Assembly (NCBI GenBank): GCA_964628055.1
Contig: CAZVNL010000041.1
Location: 1-18,222, forward strand
Direction of reading: 5' to 3'
Length of the DNA: 18,222 nt
DNA from: CAZBEL01 sp964628055
Lineage (GTDB): Bacteria; Fidelibacterota; Marinisomatia; Marinisomatales; TCS56
The notes below the pieces were generated by a model. That model was not told the DNA's origin. It did not search any database and worked only from the letters and a program-made list of their open reading frames with translations. Below, one piece after another: positions 13,938 to 18,222 of this stretch. The first letter of the stretch is position 1. Every line of letters begins with the position of its first letter. A program made the translations under genes and the position numbers.

Positions 13938-15965
13938 TTACAGCAATTTCCCTATGTGATCTCTAATCTTTTGCTCTACCTGTTCCTGGGTAAAACCAAA
14001 TTTCCGTGCCAAAACACCGGCGGGAGCTGAAGCGCCAAAGCGGTCCAAACCAATCATCAGTCCCTGAGGTCCCACGTACTTTTCCCAACCCTGGGTAATA
14101 CCCGCCTCCAGAGAAATTTTCATGGCCCCCCTCAACGGGATCAGTTTCTGCTTGTACACATCCGGTTGAAGCTCAAACCGTTCCCAGCAGGGCATGCTCA
14201 CCACCCGGACGCGGCGCTCCTTCATCCGTTCCGCCACTTTCAGAGCCAGGGAGACTTCCGAGCCGGTGGCCAGCAAGATCAGCTCCGGCCAGTCCTCACA
14301 ATCACGGACGCAATAGGCGCCCCGGGCCACTCCCGCTTCAATCTGGTCCATGGTCAGGTCCAAAACCGGGACTCCCTGGCGAGTCAAAATCAGTGCGCTG
14401 GGAGTGTCCGCAGATTCCAGGGCCAGCTTAAAACACACCGCCGTTTCCCTGGCATCCGCCGGGCGGAACACCTGGAAATTGGGAATCGCCCGCAAAGCCA
14501 TGATCTGTTCTACAGGCTGGTGAGTAGGGCCATCCTCGCCGACGTAAAAAGAATCGTGGGTAAATTCGTGGATCACCCGCAGGTTTTGCAGGGCCGCCAG
14601 GCGCAGGGCCGGACGTTCGTAATCGGAGAACACCAGGAACGTCCCCCCAAAAGGAATTAGCCCTCCGTGGAGGGCGATACCGTTCAAAATGACCGCCATG
14701 GGAAACTCCCGTACTCCAAAGGCAAAATTGCGACCGGTGCGACGTTCCCGAGAAAAATCGCCATAACGGACGGCAAAATTCCCGGTATAATTGGAGGGTT
14801 CCAAATCGGCGGAGCCGCCCACCAAAGTCTCCATCTCCCGGGAAAACGTATCCAGGACAATACCGAAGGCTTTCCGCGTGGCGACAGAACTTCCCACTGC
14901 AAACTCCGGATATTCTAAATCGAGCCGGGAGTTGTCAAAAATGGTACGCCATAACTCCTCAACGGCCGGATGAGCCTGGGCCTGTTGCAAGTCGTGTTTC
15001 CATTGACGCACCCTTTCCCGGAGAGACGGGAAGCGCCGGCGAAAATGATCCACGATTTCCGGGGGCAAATAAAAAGGTTCCGGAGGCAGACCCCACTTTT
15101 CTTTGGTGGTTAAAATTTCCTCCGGCGGGAGGGGTGTGCCATGGGTACCCGGCTGTCCTTCCATGGTTGCGGTACCGTGGGCCATAATCGACTTTCCGAT
15201 GATGATACTGGGGCGATCCACGACCTGAGCCTTTTCTAACGCCTCCCTAATCTGGTTTAAATCGTGGCCGTCAATTTTTTGAACATGCCAGTTGAATCCC
15301 TCAAACAGGGAACCGTAATCGGTGGTGTCGGCCCGGGAGGTCAATCCAGATATCTGGGCGGAATTGGCATCGTAATACAAAATAACGCGTGATAATCCCC
15401 AGTGTCCCGCCAAAGCAGCCGCGCCCAGGGCTACGGGCTCTTGAAGGTCCCCGTCTCCGGCCAAAAGGTAGGTGAAATGGTTTATCAAATCTCCCTTCCG
15501 GGAGGCAGCTTCCTGGAACCTGGCGCGGAGCAGGGACTCGGCCACGGCCAGGCCAATTCCCATACCGACCCCCTGCCCCAATGGACCGGTAGTGGCTTCC
15601 ACTCCGGGGGTATCCACTTCCGGATGGCCGGGAGTACGGCTGCCCCATTGGCGAAAGGTCTTCAGATCCTCCATATTCAGCCATCCCACCAGCGTTAAGC
15701 ACGTGTAGAGTAACATAGACTCGTGGCCGGCGGAGAGGAGGAACCGGTCCCGGTTCACCCAGTAGGGGTCATCCGGGTCAATATTCAGATAATCCTTGAA
15801 CAGCACGTAAGCAAAATCGCTGGAGGAGAGGGCCCCGCCGGTATGGCCGGAGTCGGCCCGCCGAACCCCGTCCATGACGAGACCTTTCAACACCTTGAGG
15901 GTAAACTGATCCTTTTCCTCCTCAGACCAGGTGGCGAAAGAATCCAGATCTTGGTAAGTGACCAT
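13938..15965 (-). CDS. tkt: Transketolase
   Basis: Thiamine-diphosphate enzyme that moves two-carbon units in the non-oxidative pentose-phosphate pathway. It is 675 residues, a normal full length. Visible motifs are RADSGHTGGALSSSDFAYVL (His41), SAGHESMLLYT (His81), RTPGHPE, GPLGQGVGMGIGLAVAE (127-143), the diphosphate-Mg site beginning LAGDGDLQEP (168-177) with Asn201, QPGTHGTPLP, the catalytic-glutamate block REFPM, and THDSFYVGEDGPTHQPVEQ. Residues after GDGDLQE (PVALGAAALAGHW) differ from the common EGxxxEAxxLAGH form, a mild departure. The ATG lies 3 nt after the rpe stop. Dihydroxyacetone synthase or DXS-like activity is unlikely given the motif set. Confidence 0.94.
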   Translation of the reverse strand: MVTYQDLDSFATWSEEEKDQFTLKVLKGLVMDGVRRADSGHTGGALSSSDFAYVLFKDYLNIDPDDPYWVNRDRFLLSAGHESMLLYTCLTLVGWLNMEDLKTFRQWGSRTPGHPEVDTPGVEATTGPLGQGVGMGIGLAVAESLLRARFQEAASRKGDLINHFTYLLAGDGDLQEPVALGAAALAGHWGLSRVILYYDANSAQISGLTSRADTTDYGSLFEGFNWHVQKIDGHDLNQIREALEKAQVVDRPSIIIGKSIMAHGTATMEGQPGTHGTPLPPEEILTTKEKWGLPPEPFYLPPEIVDHFRRRFPSLRERVRQWKHDLQQAQAHPAVEELWRTIFDNSRLDLEYPEFAVGSSVATRKAFGIVLDTFSREMETLVGGSADLEPSNYTGNFAVRYGDFSRERRTGRNFAFGVREFPMAVILNGIALHGGLIPFGGTFLVFSDYERPALRLAALQNLRVIHEFTHDSFYVGEDGPTHQPVEQIMALRAIPNFQVFRPADARETAVCFKLALESADTPSALILTRQGVPVLDLTMDQIEAGVARGAYCVRDCEDWPELILLATGSEVSLALKVAERMKERRVRVVSMPCWERFELQPDVYKQKLIPLRGAMKISLEAGITQGWEKYVGPQGLMIGLDRFGASAPAGVLARKFGFTQEQVEQKIRDHIGKLL

Positions 15966-15968
15966 CCT

Positions 15969-16634
15969 TTATTCCGGCTGCTTAAATTTCAACATCGTCC
16001 CCACGGGATCGGAAGAACCGAAAATGGCGGACCCGGCCACTAAAATATCGGCGCCGGCTTCCACGACCAAGGCCGTATTAGCTAGTTTTATTCCCCCATC
16101 CACGGCGATGGACACCTGATTCCGAAGGTTCACCTGCCTTAACCTACGATCTAATTCACGGATGCGCTCCGTCGAGTGGGGCAAATACTCCTGGGCCCCA
16201 AACCCCGGTTCGACGCTCATTATTAATATTAAATCCACCCGGTCTAAGTAGGGGTCCAAAGCCAAAACAGGGGTTCCCGGTTTGATGGAAATACCCACCC
16301 GTTTACCTTGCGCCTTAATCAGGTCGATGATGTTTCCCGGACTATCGGTGGCCTCCAGGTGGAAGGTAATCCCATCGGCTCCGGCACGGGCGAAGGACGC
16401 TACCAGGGTTTCCACGTTCGTCACCATTAAATGAACGTCTAAAAACAAGTCTGTGTGGGGCCGTAAAGACGCCACGACCGCGGGTCCAATGGTGAGGTTG
16501 GGCACAAAGTGGTTATCCATCACATCCACATGAACATAGTCCGCACCCCCCTGGGCGCACTTGTCCAGCACCGTTCGCAGATCGGAAAAATCCGCCGATA
16601 AAAGGGAGGGGGCCAGTTTTATTCCAAATGCCAT
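15969..16634 (-). CDS. rpe: Ribulose-phosphate 3-epimerase
   Basis: Interconverts ribulose 5-phosphate and xylulose 5-phosphate. The ATG at 16634 gives 221 residues beginning MAFGIKLAPSLLSADF, the family's usual N-terminus; an in-frame extension upstream adds 24 unrelated residues. The metal and catalytic residues are His35, Asp37 (YVHVDVMDNHFVPN), His68 (DVHLMV) and Asp179 (VDGGI). The phosphate loop has MSVEPGFGAQEYLP and GSAIFGS; the common MTVNPGFGGQ here reads MSVEPGFGAQ. It is the first gene of the rpe-tkt-S23-rpiB-mobA run, and tkt starts 3 nt after it. Its promoter should lie in the 16635-16867 gap. Confidence 0.95.
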   Translation of the reverse strand: MAFGIKLAPSLLSADFSDLRTVLDKCAQGGADYVHVDVMDNHFVPNLTIGPAVVASLRPHTDLFLDVHLMVTNVETLVASFARAGADGITFHLEATDSPGNIIDLIKAQGKRVGISIKPGTPVLALDPYLDRVDLILIMSVEPGFGAQEYLPHSTERIRELDRRLRQVNLRNQVSIAVDGGIKLANTALVVEAGADILVAGSAIFGSSDPVGTMLKFKQPE

Positions 16635-16800
16635 CTTCTTAAGTAGGAAATTAGCATCCCACCTATCAGCTTTCAAACGGTGAAGAAAAAGATACACATC
16701 CCCCAACTATCCGGCCTTTCGCGAGCACCAGAATTAATGCTTCGTCGCTCCGGCGACAGTTTTCCCCTTTTAGTCAACCTTAAGTTGCATCACCAAATAA

Positions 16801-16829
16801 CGGGTGTATCCATAAGGATTCGACACCCG
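16801..16829 (+). promoter_or_regulatory. Imperfect hairpin in the yceI leader
   Basis: CGGGTGT (16801-16807) pairs with ACACCCG (16823-16829), and inside it ATCC pairs with GGAT across an ATAA loop with a 3-nt bulge. It lies 38 nt upstream of the yceI start in the 233-nt gap between divergent rpe and yceI. It could be an operator or a leader RNA structure. No T-run follows, so it is not a terminator. The rest of the gap shows no gene. Confidence 0.4.
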
Positions 16830-16867
16830 CAAAACCATTCCAACATAGTTAAGCAAAGGAATTAGAC

Positions 16868-17404
16868 ATGAAACTCAAAGCACTTATCCTGAGCAGTCTA
16901 CTCCTACCCATCGTGGCTATGGCCGCACTGGTACTCAATCAACAGTTCGGCACCCTCAGCGGTCAGGGTCACGCCCGTACGCATGACTTCCCGGTGATCG
17001 CTCAGATCTTTGATATCACCATCAGCGACCCCGATAGCAATGGCTTCCGGACGCTTAAAGTCATCGTCCCCATCAACGACATTACCACCCACCTTGGTCT
17101 GCGGAATGCTCACATGCGAGCCAGCATGTTTGACACTAAGCAATACCCCAATATCGTTTTTACGGCAACTTCTAACAAACCCATTGAAGCCGGGGATTAC
17201 GTATTGGATGGCATGCTATCCATCAACGGCGTTACCAAGCCACACCAGTTGGAAGTGACCCTGGAGGCTAGCGACGGCAAGCTCATAGCCACGGGCTCTA
17301 CGGTTGTCACACCCAGCGATTTCGAGCTTCCCCTCCCTGGCATGGGGCCCATGAAAGTCCTGGACCGGGTGGAGCTGGCCTACAACGTGGAGGTTCCCCA
17401 GTAA
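16868..17404 (+). CDS. Secreted YceI-family lipid-binding protein
   Basis: A 178-residue exported protein. Residues 1-19 are a signal peptide (basic start, hydrophobic core, end AMA) with a likely cut before ALVLNQQFG. The mature part resembles the YceI beta-barrel, which binds polyisoprenoid-like lipids in the periplasm: NAHMRASMFDTKQYPNIVF (80-98) and DGMLSINGVTKPHQLEV (114-130) are the characteristic blocks. The N-terminal strand of the domain is short and divergent. AAAGGA a few bases before the ATG is a fair ribosome-binding site. It is the first plus-strand gene, divergent from rpe. Its stop codon TAA shares its last base with the ATG of a small downstream frame. Confidence 0.85.
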   Translation: MKLKALILSSLLLPIVAMAALVLNQQFGTLSGQGHARTHDFPVIAQIFDITISDPDSNGFRTLKVIVPINDITTHLGLRNAHMRASMFDTKQYPNIVFTATSNKPIEAGDYVLDGMLSINGVTKPHQLEVTLEASDGKLIATGSTVVTPSDFELPLPGMGPMKVLDRVELAYNVEVPQ

Positions 17405-17587
17405 TGAGCTCCCCGGGGAAACGGGGCAATTTCGGTCCCATCGCCCTGGTCCGCACACGGCGCTTCACCAGCACCACGTTTGGAGTCTGGGGGGCTCTTT
17501 GCGGGTATCCTATTCATTTTATTGATCTCTTATCACTACCCGTTGGTTACCCGAAGACGTCTGAATACCGAAGAATCTGCTCATTGA
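17404..17587 (+). pseudogene. Small single-membrane-span protein, apparently frameshifted at a run of six Gs
   Basis: Translation from the ATG overlapping the yceI stop gives MSSPGKRGNFGPIALVRTRR and on to FGVWG, then loses its character. If one G is dropped from the run at 17489-17494, reading continues GLFAGILFILLISYHYPLV, a strong membrane helix, then TRRRLNTEESAH and TGA at 17585-17587. The repaired product would have 60 residues, a basic N-terminus and one span. The unrepaired frame continues to about 17601 with no membrane helix. Frameshift, sequencing error, or length variation of the tract are all possible. The end overlaps the antisense helicase-like remnant by 41 nt, which weakens the case. 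No family is recognised. Confidence 0.4.
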
Positions 17588-17861
17588 GATCTTGCTCGTA
17601 ACGAATGACCAGGACTCGGTAGCCCTTGGTGCAAAGTCAGCGGACTGCTTCATCGTAAGCACGCTGATCGGGTTTATCGCGGACCGACCCGTTGCAAAAC
17701 ACGCAGATGTTCGGTTCATAGAAAAAGTCTGAGATTACCGAAGAGCGCAGGTCGAAGATGGTCGCCAGGTTATCCATTGTCCTCTTTACTTCGAGCTGCT
17801 CACCGGCTTCCAGCACCAGGCAGCGGTCAGCACCCGCACGAACCGCTGCCAACTGCCGGTA
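17547..17861 (-). pseudogene. C-terminal remnant of a large helicase-type protein (DUF1998-associated type)
   Basis: The minus-strand frame carries ISDFFYEPNICVFCNGSVRD and KPDQRAYDEAVR, then TGA (17637-17639), then in the same frame KGYRVLVIRYEQDL and ILRYSDVFG before TAA. The pattern of PNxCVFCxGSVxD followed by GYRVxVIRYxxDLxxQI and PDVFG is one I associate with the end of large DEAD/DEAH helicases carrying a DUF1998 region. The internal TGA sits where Arg would be expected (CGA to TGA) and the rest of the gene is missing, so this is a decayed fragment. The frame stays open upstream to about 18005 but the sequence there is not recognisable. Assignment is from memory of the family, without alignment. 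Confidence 0.45.
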
Positions 17862-18025
17862 GATTGAAAAAACGTTGAGATCAAACAACAAATTGCTATT
17901 TCGGAGGCTCCAGTTCATTCGTTGTTGACCCTGAATCTTTAACGAAATACATTCCTCCCAGAACTTTCTTTGAATTTTGAGGGATTGTAATGATTCCCAC
18001 GTCAACTAGGCAAAGGATATAATCA

Positions 18026-18222
18026 ATGGTGAAGTCTACGACTACGGCACCACGGATTGTTATCACGTTCCCACAACTACAGCTTAATCCGTTCGATATT
18101 CCCAAGTTCAGGGGTTACCTGGCCCATAAGTACCCCCATTACACGCTGCTGCATAATCATCTAAAAGACGGCCGGCTGCGGTACGCCTATCCTTCCATCC
18201 AGTTCAAAACCATCAACCAGCA
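18026..18222 (+). CDS. cas6: Probable CRISPR-associated endonuclease Cas6, N-terminal part (cut by window edge)
   Basis: The first 65 codons of a plus-strand gene that continues beyond the window. AAAGGA sits about 9 nt before the ATG. The sequence has QLQLNPFDIPKFRGYLAHK, then YTLLHNH, then LRYAYPSIQFKTINQ. A RGY-type start followed by a LLHNH motif, a DG turn and a Y-x-YP-x-IQ-(F/Y)-K strand matches my memory of Cas6 proteins annotated in type III and some type I systems. Cas6 cuts the CRISPR transcript into guide RNAs. No repeat array or other cas gene is in the window, so the identification rests on this N-terminus alone. Confidence 0.65.
   Translation, partial: MVKSTTTAPRIVITFPQLQLNPFDIPKFRGYLAHKYPHYTLLHNHLKDGRLRYAYPSIQFKTINQ

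Noticed and set aside
16635..16706. Longer start for rpe
   Set aside because: The extra 24 residues do not resemble the family, whose N-terminus starts at MAFGIKLAPSLL.
17588..18025. CRISPR repeats next to cas6
   Set aside because: No direct repeat of 20 nt or more at regular spacing is visible in this stretch.

Overview
The window comes from a Gram-negative (diderm) bacterium equipped for respiratory nitrate reduction. The diderm reading rests on a YceI-type exported protein and on what looks like the last strand of an outer-membrane beta-barrel. A narC-narG pair, a MoaC-MogA fusion and an S23-type four-helix-bundle gene would suit a thermophilic or FCB/Calditrichota-like lineage, but this placement is inference and the phylum cannot be fixed from the sequence alone. 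Every clear gene from about 16.6 kb down to base 1 lies on the minus strand, so transcription runs right to left. The strand switches at about 16.7 kb.

Left part, 1-3.8 kb. A three-cysteine Rrf2/NsrR-type regulator is followed by a membrane-anchored diheme cytochrome c (NarC type) and the N-terminal third of a molybdenum nitrate reductase alpha subunit (NarG), cut by the window edge. Upstream, perR, a 2-Cys peroxiredoxin and an iron superoxide dismutase form an oxidative-stress operon closed by a strong rho-independent terminator at about 2.05 kb.

Middle part, 4-12.1 kb. A nearly gapless operon makes the molybdenum cofactor: moaA, a moaC-mogA fusion, a TSUP-family permease, moeA, a rhodanese-ThiF/MoeB protein, moaD and moaE. 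It continues into a DASS/SLC13-type permease lacking the usual SNT motifs and a tandem UspA protein. The operon supplies the cofactor that NarG needs, so the two ends of the window are functionally linked. No ModABC-type molybdate transporter is visible, which makes the two embedded permeases interesting.

Right-middle part, 12.2-16.6 kb. A pentose-phosphate operon runs rpe, tkt, a four-helix-bundle gene, rpiB and finally mobA, the GTP-dependent tailoring enzyme of the molybdenum cofactor. Directly after the mobA stop, in the same frame, lie 31 codons resembling the C-terminus of an outer-membrane receptor or porin, probably the scar of a rearrangement.

Right end, 16.6-18.2 kb, plus strand apart from one fragment. 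A secreted YceI-like protein overlaps a small membrane-protein reading frame apparently broken at a run of six Gs. Next comes a decayed minus-strand fragment resembling the C-terminus of a large helicase-type protein, then the first 65 codons of a probable Cas6 CRISPR endonuclease. A CRISPR-Cas locus therefore probably starts just beyond the window.
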